From the NCBI GenBank assembly GCA_033675265.1, contig JAUJYZ010001192.1:1-64000 (forward strand): a stretch of DNA of 64,000 nucleotides. Direction: 5' to 3'. The notes below the pieces were generated by a model, which was not told where the DNA came from, searched no databases, and was given only the letters and a program-made list of their open reading frames with translations. This stretch comes from Actinostola sp. cb2023. Taxonomy: Eukaryota > Cnidaria > Anthozoa > Actiniaria > Actinostolidae. This document shows positions 1 through 10,640 of the stretch, piece by piece; the stretch's first letter is position 1, and each line of letters starts with the position of its first letter. The translations under genes and the position numbers were made by a program.

Positions 1-1641
1 GGCAGTTTCATCAATTTTTGATATTGTCGAATTCTATCCATCTATCACTGAGAGGCTTCTAATCAAAGCAATAGACTTTGCAAAACAACACACCATTGTC
101 ACCGAGCACGAGAAAGATGTCATCATACATACGAAACGCACCATTGTGTTCAGCAATAGAGACCCATGGGAGAAAAAAGAGAGCAGTACCGGTTTCGACG
201 TAACAATGGGCAGCTATGATGGGGCTGAATCTTGCGAACTAGTGGTTTGCTACATGTTATCCCTCTTACAAACCAAGCATGGCGCAGCTATCGGCCTTTA
301 CAGGGACGATGGCTTGGGTTTTTTTTAAGGAACCACCGAGAGAAATGGAAAAGATAAAAAAATCTATCTGTAAGATCTTCAAGGAAAACGAGCTGAGCAT
401 CACTATCGAAGCCAACAAGAAAGTAATCAACTTTCTAGACGTAACACTTGATCTGAACTCGGGACAATACAGGCCATATATGAAACCCAACAACACCTTG
501 CAGTATGTAAACACCGATTCCAACCACCCACCCACCGTTCTAAAAACATCCCGGAGGGCATCAATAAGCGCCTATCGGAAATATCTTCGAATGAGACCGT
601 ATTCAATAAGGCCGCCCCCGTATACCAGAAAGCGTTGGATGAAAGCGGACACAATTACAAACTACACTACGTACAAGACCAGCCTAGAGCAGTGAAGAGG
701 AACCGGAAGCGAAACACCATATGGTACAATCCACCCTATGACCGAAATGTGAAGACCAACGTGGGGAAAGAGTTCCTAAGAATTATCGACAAGTGTTTCC
801 CGCCATCCAACAGGCTACATAAGATCTTTAGCAGAAATACAGTCAAGATCTCATATAGCTGCATGCCTAATGTGGCGCGCATCATTGACGGCGACAACAA
901 AAGGAAGCTGGGAAACGACAGGAACACCGACCCGGGAAAAAATGTGCAGCTGCCCCAAAAGCACAGTGTGCCCACTTGGAGGCGAATGCCTAGCTAAGAA
1001 CATTGTATACCAAGCCACAGTGACCTGCGGGGATGAAGTAGAGTCCTACGTAGGGTTAACGGCGACCGATTTCAAGGCGAGATATTCTAACCACAAGGCC
1101 TCTTTCAAGCACAGCACGAAGCGCAACGCTACAGAACTTAGTAAACATATCTGGCACTTGAAAGAGAACAATCTTGATTACGCCATTAGTTGGAAAATTC
1201 TATGCCGTGCTCCACAATACTCGAACGCGTCGAAACGTTGCGGCCTTTGTATTTGCGAGAAGTACTTTATTATTAGTAACCCAAAGGCGGCGTCCTTAAA
1301 CAAGCGGAACGAACTAGTTAGCAAATGCAGACACAAGGACAAATACCTTTTGAGGAATTTAAGATAATTAGAAAAGACATGTTGTTGTAATGTTCTATCC
1401 AAATCACTCTGGTTTATGCACTGAAGAGTGCAGGTTCGCAATAACACCGCGACCTGTACGAAACAGTATTGTATGTAATAAACCATGGAAGTCAAAGAGT
1501 AAAACGCATCCAAATCATTACTATATGTATAACCGCTCTACTGTACAGTATAGAGCACTCTAGCGACACGGATAACAAGCTTCATTTGAATCTACATTCG
1601 CTCCTACACTGTCGAGCACTTTATGGTATCTGTGTGGCAAT
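1..1641 (+). mobile_element. Penelope-like element, copy A (5' cut by window edge)
   Basis: First, partial unit of a head-to-tail Penelope-like element (PLE) array. Coding sequence runs to the stop at 1367. Reading frames contain the reverse transcriptase motif A region ([11 protein letters not shown]), motif C (YRDD near 290-305) and a C-terminal GIY-YIG endonuclease domain with a Cys-rich lead-in (CSCPK...CPLGGEC) and core YVGLT...RYSNHK. The frame is broken several times relative to sister copies, always in short runs: an extra T near 15, eight instead of seven T near 320, one A fewer near 542 and one A extra near 939. PLEs are known to occur as tandem copies and to use the GIY-YIG nuclease for target-primed integration. 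Bases 1368-1641 are the non-coding spacer with a hammerhead ribozyme. Confidence 0.9.
1410..1485 (+). ncRNA. Type I hammerhead ribozyme, PLE copy A
   Basis: The full core can be read by eye. Helix I 5' strand is TGGTTTATGCA (1410-1420). Core box CTGAAGA is 1421-1427 (consensus CUGANGA). Helix II is GTGCAGG paired with CCTGTAC, extended by TCGC/GCGA, with an ~9-nt loop. GAA is 1460-1462. Helix III is ACA/TGT closed by GTAT. The cleavage nucleotide A is 1473, then the helix I 3' strand TGTAATAAACCA (1474-1485). Helix I has 4 bp, a 2x2 internal loop and 6 bp. Predicted cleavage is after 1473. Type I hammerheads are an established feature of PLE terminal repeats; activity here is inferred. Confidence 0.85.
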
Positions 1642-3742
1642 ATGGATCGTATATCCTTCGAGTATTCAACAAAGAACATACCAACGGCACCAAGATCGGC
1701 GTATCTGAAGAGGTTCATTGAGAAATCTGAACTCTTTATGAAACGTATGAGATGGAAGGCCTTATTTTTCCTCAACCCCAAGTCCTCAACTCCTAACCAA
1801 GAAACATACGGATTCAACACCGCACAATCTCCACCCGTGATAGAGGAGCTAAGAGAGTTTGAGGACTGTATGATATCTCTTATTCAAAACATCGAGTTTG
1901 AGAGCAAAACCAGTGTCTTTCAGGCCAAATTACATCAGGACCTGGAGACTGTGAAACATGACAACAAGCTAACAATTAAGGCCGATAAAACAACAAACTA
2001 CTACAAGATCGAACAAGAAAAGTACAGCGACCTCGTAAAGACAAACGTCAACAAAACCTACAAAAAGACGAGCGAGGCTAAAGTCCTAAATATTAACAGG
2101 GAAGCAAAGCACATCGCCGAAAAGTTTAAAATCGACGACCGTGTAGAAAAACTCGCGGAAAAAGAGGCCTTCGTCACACTGAAGGATCACAAGCCTAATT
2201 TCGAGAATAAACCTACATGTAGGCTAATCAGCCCAACCAAGTCTGAGCTAGGACACATCAGCAAAGTAATCCTTAGTAGACTGGTGAAATGCGTCGCAGA
2301 TTCGACCCAAGTAAACCTCTGGAAGAGCACACGGGAAGTACTCGAGTGGTACCGCGAGATCCCAAACAAGAGTGAAGGCAGTTTCATCAATTTTGATATT
2401 GTCGAATTCTATCCATCTATCACTGAGAGGCTTCTAATCAAAGCAATAGACTTTGCAAAACAACACACCATTGTCACCGAGCACGAGAAAGATGTCATCA
2501 TACATACGAAACGCACCATTGTGTTCAGCAATAGAGACCCATGGGAGAGAAAAAAGAGAGCAGTACCGGTTTCGACGTAACAATGGGCAGCTATGATGGG
2601 GCTGAATCTTGCGAACTAGTGGTTTGCTACATGTTATCCCTCTTACAAACCAAGCATGGCGCAGCTATCGGCCTTTACAGGGACGATGGCTTGGGTTTTT
2701 TTAAGGAACCACCGAGAGAAATGGAAAAGATAAAAAAATCTATCTGTAAGATCTTCAAGGAAAACGAGCTGAGCATCACTATCGAAGCCAACAAGAAAGT
2801 AATCAACTTTCTAGACGTAACACTTGATCTGAACTCGGGACAATACAGGCCATATATGAAACCCAACAACACCTTGCAGTATGTAAACACCGATTCCAAC
2901 CACCCACCCACCGTTCTAAAAAACATCCCGGAGGGCATCAATAAGCGCCTATCGGAAATATCTTCGAATGAGACCGTATTCAATAAGGCCGCCCCCGTAT
3001 ACCAGAAAGCGTTGGATGAAAGCGGACACAATTACAAACTACACTACGTACAAGACCAGCCTAGAGCAGTGAAGAGGAACCGGAAGCGAAACACCATATG
3101 GTACAATCCACCCTATGACCGAAATGTGAAGACCAACGTGGGGAAAGAGTTCCTAAGAATTATCGACAAGTGTTTCCCGCCATCCAACAGGCTACATAAG
3201 ATCTTTAGCAGAAATACAGTCAAGATCTCATATAGCTGCATGCCTAATGTGGCGCGCATCATTGACGGCGACAACAAAGGAAGCTGGGAAACGACAGGAA
3301 CACCGACCCGGGAAAAATGTGCAGCTGCCCCAAAAGCACAGTGTGCCCACTTGGAGGCGAATGCCTAGCTAAGAACATTGTATACCAAGCCACAGTGACC
3401 TGCGGGGATGAAGTAGAGTCCTACGTAGGGTTAACGGCGACCGATTTCAAGGCGAGATATTCTAACCACAAGGCCTCTTTCAAGCACAGCACGAAGCGCA
3501 ACGCTACAGAACTTAGTAAACATATCTGGCACTTGAAAGAGAACAATCTTGATTACGCCATTAGTTGGAAAATTCTATGCCGTGCTCCACAATACTCGAA
3601 CGCGTCGAAACGTTGCGGCCTTTGTATTTGCGAGAAGTACTTTATTATTAGTAACCCAAAGGCGGCGTCCTTAAACAAGCGGAACGAACTAGTTAGCAAA
3701 TGCAGACACAAGGACAAATACCTTTTGAGGAATTTAAGATAA
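1642..3742 (+). pseudogene. Penelope-like RT/GIY-YIG ORF, copy B, frameshifted
   Basis: Second unit of the PLE array, with a full-length coding region from the ATG at 1642 to the stop at 3742. The first ~300 residues read openly (N-terminal region, then RT fingers LKDHKPNFENKPTCRL and motif [10 protein letters not shown]). The frame shifts at the GA/A run near 2541-2560, where this copy carries two more bases than copy A. The second part contains YRDDGLGFF with the correct seven-T run. A further break occurs near 3280, where three A replace the four A of other copies, just before the Cys-rich/GIY-YIG domain. I see essentially no substitutions against the other copies, only run-length differences. 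The encoded enzyme would copy and integrate the element. Confidence 0.88.
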
Positions 3743-3784
3743 TTAGAAAAGACATGTTGTTGTAATGTTCTATCCAAATCACTC

Positions 3785-3860
3785 TGGTTTATGCACTGAA
3801 GAGTGCAGGTTCGCAATAACACCGCGACCTGTACGAAACAGTATTGTATGTAATAAACCA
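3785..3860 (+). ncRNA. Type I hammerhead ribozyme, PLE copy B
   Basis: Identical in sequence and pairing to the ribozyme at 1410-1485. Core box CTGAAGA is at 3796-3802, GAA at 3835-3837, and the predicted cleavage is after A3848. It lies 2,375 bp from the previous one, so self-cleavage of a read-through transcript would release unit-length element RNA. Confidence 0.85.
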
Positions 3861-4015
3861 TGGAAGTCAAAGAGTAAACGCATCCAAATCATTACTATAT
3901 GTATAACCGCTCTACTGTACAGTATAGAGCACTCTAGCGACACGGATAACAAGCTTCATTTGAATCTACATTCGCTCCTACACTGTCGAGCACTTTATGG
4001 TATCTGTGTGGCAAT

Positions 4016-6118
4016 ATGGATCGTATATCCTTCGAGTATTCAACAAAGAACATACCAACGGCACCAAGATCGGCGTATCTGAAGAGGTTCATTGAGAAAT
4101 CTGAACTCTTTATGAAACGTATGAGATGGAAGGCCTTATTTTTCCTCAACCCCAAGTCCTCAACTCCTAACCAAGAAACATACGGATTCAACACCGCACA
4201 ATCTCCACCCGTGATAGAGGAGCTAAGAGAGTTTGAGGACTGTATGATATCTCTTATTCAAAACATCGAGTTTGAGAGCAAAACCAGTGTCTTTCAGGCC
4301 AAATTACATCAGGACCTGGAGACTGTGAAACATGACAACAAGCTAACAATTAAGGCCGATAAAACAACAAACTACTACAAGATCGAACAAGAAAAGTACA
4401 GCGACCTCGTAAAGACAAACGTCAACAAAACCTACAAAAAGACGAGCGAGGCTAAAGTCCTAAATATTAACAGGGAAGCAAAGCACATCGCCGAAAAGTT
4501 TAAAATCGACGACCGTGTAGAAAAACTCGCGGAAAAAGAGGCCTTCGTCACACTGAAGGATCACAAGCCTAATTTCGAGAATAAACCTACATGTAGGCTA
4601 ATCAGCCCAACCAAGTCTGAGCTAGGACACATCAGCAAAGTAATCCTTAGTAGACTGGTGAAATGCGTCGCAGATTCGACCCAAGTAAACCTCTGGAAGA
4701 GCACACGGGAAGTACTCGAGTGGTACCGCGAGATCCCAAACAAGAGTGAAGGCAGTTTCATCAATTTTGATATTGTCGAATTCTATCCATCTATCACTGA
4801 GAGGCTTCTAATCAAAGCAATAGACTTTGCAAAACAACACACCATTGTCACCGAGCACGAGAAAGATGTCATCATACATACGAAACGCACCATTGTGTTC
4901 AGCAATAGAGACCCATGGAGAGAAAAAAGAGAGCAGTACCGGTTTCGACGTAACAATGGGCAGCTATGATGGGGCTGAATCTTGCGAACTAGTGGTTTGC
5001 TACATGTTATCCCTCTTACAAACCAAGCATGGCGCAGCTATCGGCCTTTACAGGGACGATGGCTTGGGTTTTTTTTTAAGGAACCACCGAGAGAAATGGA
5101 AAAGATAAAAAAATCTATCTGTAAGATCTTCAAGGAAAACGAGCTGAGCATCACTATCGAAGCCAACAAGAAAGTAATCAACTTTCTAGACGTAACACTT
5201 GATCTGAACTCGGGACAATACAGGCCATATATGAAACCCAACAACACCTTGCAGTATGTAAACACCGATTCCAACCACCCACCCACCGTTCTAAAAAACA
5301 TCCCGGAGGGCATCAATAAGCGCCTATCGGAAATATCTTCGAATGAGACCGTATTCAATAAGGCCGCCCCCGTATACCAGAAAGCGTTGGATGAAAGCGG
5401 ACACAATTACAAACTACACTACGTACAAGACCAGCCTAGAGCAGTGAAGAGGAACCGGAAGCGAAACACCATATGGTACAATCCACCCTATGACCGAAAT
5501 GTGAAGACCAACGTGGGGAAAGAGTTCCTAAGAATTATCGACAAGTGTTTCCCGCCATCCAACAGGCTACATAAGATCTTTAGCAGAAATACAGTCAAGA
5601 TCTCATATAGCTGCATGCCTAATGTGGCGCGCATCATTGACGGCGACAACAAAAGGAAGCTGGGAAACGACAGGAACACCGACCCGGGAAAAATGTGCAG
5701 CTGCCCCAAAAGCACAGTGTGCCCACTTGGAGGCGAATGCCTAGCTAAGAACATTGTATACCAAGCCACAGTGACCTGCGGGGATGAAGTAGAGTCCTAC
5801 GTAGGGTTAACGGCGACCGATTTCAAGGCGAGATATTCTAACCACAAGGCCTCTTTCAAGCACAGCACGAAGCGCAACGCTACAGAACTTAGTAAACATA
5901 TCTGGCACTTGAAAGAGAACAATCTTGATTACGCCATTAGTTGGAAAATTCTATGCCGTGCTCCACAATACTCGAACGCGTCGAAACGTTGCGGCCTTTG
6001 TATTTGCGAGAAGTACTTTATTATTAGTAACCCAAAGGCGGCGTCCTTAAACAAGCGGAACGAACTAGTTAGCAAATGCAGACACAAGGACAAATACCTT
6101 TTGAGGAATTTAAGATAA
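4016..6118 (+). pseudogene. Penelope-like RT/GIY-YIG ORF, copy C, frameshifted
   Basis: Third unit, starting 2,374 bp after copy B's ATG. The N-terminal half is open to about 4969. The frame shifts at the A-rich run near 4916-4930, and again at the T run near 5070 (nine T instead of seven). From there the ORF stays open to the end: motif-C-distal RT, thumb-like region, Cys-rich lead-in at ~5695-5750 and GIY-YIG nuclease to the stop at 6118. This copy therefore holds the longest uninterrupted C-terminal part, together with copy D. Families known to have this RT plus GIY-YIG order are PLEs. Confidence 0.88.
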
Positions 6119-6160
6119 TTAGAAAAGACATGTTGTTGTAATGTTCTATCCAAATCACTC

Positions 6161-6236
6161 TGGTTTATGCACTGAAGAGTGCAGGTTCGCAATAACACCG
6201 CGACCTGTACGAAACAGTATTGTATGTAATAAACCA
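6161..6236 (+). ncRNA. Type I hammerhead ribozyme, PLE copy C
   Basis: Same structure as the other copies. Core box CTGAAGA is at 6172-6178, GAA at 6211-6213, and predicted cleavage is after A6224. Spacing to the preceding ribozyme is 2,376 bp. Confidence 0.85.
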
Positions 6237-6391
6237 TGGAAGTCAAAGAGTAAACGCATCCAAATCATTACTATATGTATAACCGCTCTACTGTACAGTA
6301 TAGAGCACTCTAGCGACACGGATAACAAGCTTCATTTGAATCTACATTCGCTCCTACACTGTCGAGCACTTTATGGTATCTGTGTGGCAAT

Positions 6392-8495
6392 ATGGATCGT
6401 ATATCCTTCGAGTATTCAACAAAGAACATACCAACGGCACCAAGATCGGCGTATCTGAAGAGGTTCATTGAGAAATCTGAACTCTTTATGAAACGTATGA
6501 GATGGAAGGCCTTATTTTTCCTCAACCCCAAGTCCTCAACTCCTAACCAAGAAACATACGGATTCAACACCGCACAATCTCCACCCGTGATAGAGGAGCT
6601 AAGAGAGTTTGAGGACTGTATGATATCTCTTATTCAAAACATCGAGTTTGAGAGCAAAACCAGTGTCTTTCAGGCCAAATTACATCAGGACCTGGAGACT
6701 GTGAAACATGACAACAAGCTAACAATTAAGGCCGATAAAACAACAAACTACTACAAGATCGAACAAGAAAAGTACAGCGACCTCGTAAAGACAAACGTCA
6801 ACAAAACCTACAAAAAAGACGAGCGAGGCTAAAGTCCTAAATATTAACAGGGAAGCAAAGCACATCGCCGAAAAGTTTAAAATCGACGACCGTGTAGAAA
6901 AACTCGCGGAAAAAGAGGCCTTCGTCACACTGAAGGATCACAAGCCTAATTTCGAGAATAAACCTACATGTAGGCTAATCAGCCCAACCAAGTCTGAGCT
7001 AGGACACATCAGCAAAGTAATCCTTAGTAGACTGGTGAAATGCGTCGCAGATTCGACCCAAGTAAACCTCTGGAAGAGCACACGGGAAGTACTCGAGTGG
7101 TACCGCGAGATCCCAAACAAGAGTGAAGGCAGTTTCATCAATTTTGATATTGTCGAATTCTATCCATCTATCACTGAGAGGCTTCTAATCAAAGCAATAG
7201 ACTTTGCAAAAAACAACACACCATTGTCACCGAGCACGAGAAAGATGTCATCATACATACGAAACGCACCATTGTGTTCAGCAATAGAGACCCATGGGAG
7301 AAAAAAGAGAGCAGTACCGGTTTCGACGTAACAATGGGCAGCTATGATGGGGCTGAATCTTGCGAACTAGTGGTTTGCTACATGTTTATCCCTCTTACAA
7401 ACCAAGCATGGCGCAGCTATCGGCCTTTACAGGGACGATGGCTTGGGTTTTTTTAAGGAACCACCGAGAGAAATGGAAAAGATAAAAAAATCTATCTGTA
7501 AGATCTTCAAGGAAAACGAGCTGAGCATCACTATCGAAGCCAACAAGAAAGTAATCAACTTTCTAGACGTAACACTTGATCTGAACTCGGGACAATACAG
7601 GCCATATATGAAACCCAACAACACCTTGCAGTATGTAAACACCGATTCCAACCACCCACCCACCGTTCTAAAAAACATCCCGGAGGGCATCAATAAGCGC
7701 CTATCGGAAATATCTTCGAATGAGACCGTATTCAATAAGGCCGCCCCCGTATACCAGAAAGCGTTGGATGAAAGCGGACACAATTACAAACTACACTACG
7801 TACAAGACCAGCCTAGAGCAGTGAAGAGGAACCGGAAGCGAAACACCATATGGTACAATCCACCCTATGACCGAAATGTGAAGACCAACGTGGGGAAAGA
7901 GTTCCTAAGAATTATCGACAAGTGTTTCCCGCCATCCAACAGGCTACATAAGATCTTTAGCAGAAATACAGTCAAGATCTCATATAGCTGCATGCCTAAT
8001 GTGGCGCGCATCATTGACGGCGACAACAAAAGGAAGCTGGGAAACGACAGGAACACCGACCCGGGAAAAATGTGCAGCTGCCCCAAAAGCACAGTGTGCC
8101 CACTTGGAGGCGAATGCCTAGCTAAGAACATTGTATACCAAGCCACAGTGACCTGCGGGGATGAAGTAGAGTCCTACGTAGGGTTAACGGCGACCGATTT
8201 CAAGGCGAGATATTCTAACCACAAGGCCTCTTTCAAGCACAGCACGAAGCGCAACGCTACAGAACTTAGTAAACATATCTGGCACTTGAAAGAGAACAAT
8301 CTTGATTACGCCATTAGTTGGAAAATTCTATGCCGTGCTCCACAATACTCGAACGCGTCGAAACGTTGCGGCCTTTGTATTTGCGAGAAGTACTTTATTA
8401 TTAGTAACCCAAAGGCGGCGTCCTTAAACAAGCGGAACGAACTAGTTAGCAAATGCAGACACAAGGACAAATACCTTTTGAGGAATTTAAGATAA
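6392..8495 (+). pseudogene. Penelope-like RT/GIY-YIG ORF, copy D, frameshifted
   Basis: Fourth and last unit. Frame breaks lie at ~6812 (six A instead of five), ~7208 (two extra A) and ~7384 (one extra T in ATGTTTATCC). The YRDD motif C region with seven T and everything downstream to the stop at 8495 is open, about 350 codons, and includes the complete Cys-rich plus GIY-YIG domain. The unit's downstream spacer stops abruptly in a TA microsatellite at ~8655, which marks the right end of the array. Each copy is broken at different sites, so no single copy reads through, but at every site at least one copy is in frame. Confidence 0.88.
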
Positions 8496-8537
8496 TTAGA
8501 AAAGACATGTTGTTGTAATGTTCTATCCAAATCACTC

Positions 8538-8613
8538 TGGTTTATGCACTGAAGAGTGCAGGTTCGCAATAACACCGCGACCTGTACGAAACAGTATTGT
8601 ATGTAATAAACCA
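8538..8613 (+). ncRNA. Type I hammerhead ribozyme, PLE copy D
   Basis: Same structure. Core box CTGAAGA is at 8549-8555, GAA at 8588-8590, and predicted cleavage is after A8601. It sits about 40 bp before the array ends in a TA microsatellite, so the last unit is closed by a ribozyme at its 3' side. Confidence 0.85.
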
Positions 8614-8648
8614 TGGAAGTCAAAGAGTAAACGCATCCAAATCATTAC

Positions 8649-8654
<6 letters not shown>

Positions 8655-8687
<33 letters not shown>

Positions 8688-8692
8688 ATTAC
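8655..8692. repeat. (TA)n then (TAT)n microsatellite at the end of the PLE array
   Basis: A run of TA dinucleotides followed by TTATTATTA. PLE-homologous sequence stops exactly where it starts, so it marks the right-hand insertion or recombination boundary. Confidence 0.85.
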
Positions 8693-8749
8693 CATATTAT
8701 CAAATAACCTGTTCTTGTTGTTGCTACATGTGTATTACTTCTTTCTTTA

Positions 8750-9771
8750 GTTGGTGTAATACACAGCCATTACATCGAGTTAGACGTCCCCTCCTCACCT
8801 AATGACACAGCGAAAACCAAAAGAATCAGTGGAAGTGTGAAAGATCCCGTATGGAATGAATCATTTCATTTCTTAGTCGACCCAAAGCAGCATAATACTT
8901 TAAGTATGTTAAACTGAATAATTTATTTGAATATGGAATTACTGACTATCTAATCCCTTATCCTTGGTATAAGCAATTTACATTCGCCTGTATATCCCTG
9001 TTTTTGTTTTTGCCGGGGGACATCCTCAACCTCACCATCTTCATATGAAAGGTGCCCATGGCAGCCGAGCAGCTTATAATCATGAGGAGATAGTACGTTA
9101 ATTTGTAATTCAGCCAATCTAGGCTTTGATATTTGGAGTCAATAAACAATTTATCTATCTAGTATAAAAAGTTATGCCTACAACTTAAATAGGAATAGCC
9201 AACAGGGGTCTACAATTGATCATCGCCTTCATCTTCCTATGCCGTTCCTTACTATTCACTTACAATTCACTTGTAGATGTAACTCTGATGCAGGGAGAGG
9301 TCGCATTTGACGAACGAGTCCAAACGATTCCCATGGAATTAAGCAAACTAAAACAGAACCAAGTGTACGATGAAAGTATCATCTTTGAAAAGGTAAAGTT
9401 GCTATATTGCCAGTTGAAATCCTGTTGGGATCAAAATACAGACTTCAAAATAAAGTGAACAACAATGTGACGCATTCGTTCACTCTTGATAGAAAATAGT
9501 GTTAATTGACAAATGACACTTCTATCAATTATGTGGAGAGTATCGCGTAACAGTGGCAACAATCATGCACCTTGGACAAGAATTAGGTTCCAACAAGGAT
9601 CACAAAGTTGAACAGGGTTCGAGATTCCGGCTGCTTCTTGGAGTCTTGTTGGAGCCTTGTGTTGGAATATCTTTTCTTTATTATGAAAGGATCAGGACAT
9701 GCATTTCATGCCTGGTAATTTTTTTCTCAACAATCATCATATTAGCATTACCTTTTGTCTTGAAGCTGTCG

Positions 9772-9858
<87 letters not shown>

Positions 9859-9865
9859 GCAGCAG

Positions 9866-9922
<57 letters not shown>

Positions 9923-10542
9923 TACCATCAACACTCATTATATTAGCATTCCCTTTTGTCTCGAAACTGTCATCATCATCATCATCACCACCAACATTCA
10001 TTATATTAGCATTCCCTTTTGTCTTGAAACTGTAGTCATTATCATCACCATCATCAGCAGCAGCACCAACATTCATTATATTAGCAATCCCTTTTGTCTT
10101 GAAACTGTCATCGTCATCATCATCAGCAGCACCAACATTCATTATATTAGCAATCCCTTTTGTCTTGAAACTGTCATCGTCATCATCATCATCACCATCA
10201 ACATTCATTATATTAGCATTCCCTTTTGTCTTGAAACTGTCATCGTCATCATCATCATCATCACCAACATTCATTATATTAGCATTCCCTTTTGTCTTGA
10301 AACTGTCGTCATCATCATCATCACCATTACCGGACATACGACCCCATATGGAATCCAATGTGATGCAGTCAATAAACCCGTTTAGCTTGGACACCTAATG
10401 CTTTATCCATTTCAGACTACATGTCATACCCCTGAGTATTATTTATCTCTCTACATCAACAATACTCATGAAGGTGCCGAGATGACACGTAATGGAAAAC
10501 CTTTTTTTGAATTGTTGATATTGCGCTATATAAATATACTAG

Positions 10543-10640
<98 letters not shown>

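Noticed and set aside
8958..9149. Small minus-strand ORF in a cPLA2 intron
   Set aside because: 63 codons, no motif, lies between two well-supported plus-strand exons.
9681..10398. Poly-Asp, poly-Ser, poly-Ile and poly-Met ORFs on both strands
   Set aside because: Translations of an (ATC)n satellite in an intron.
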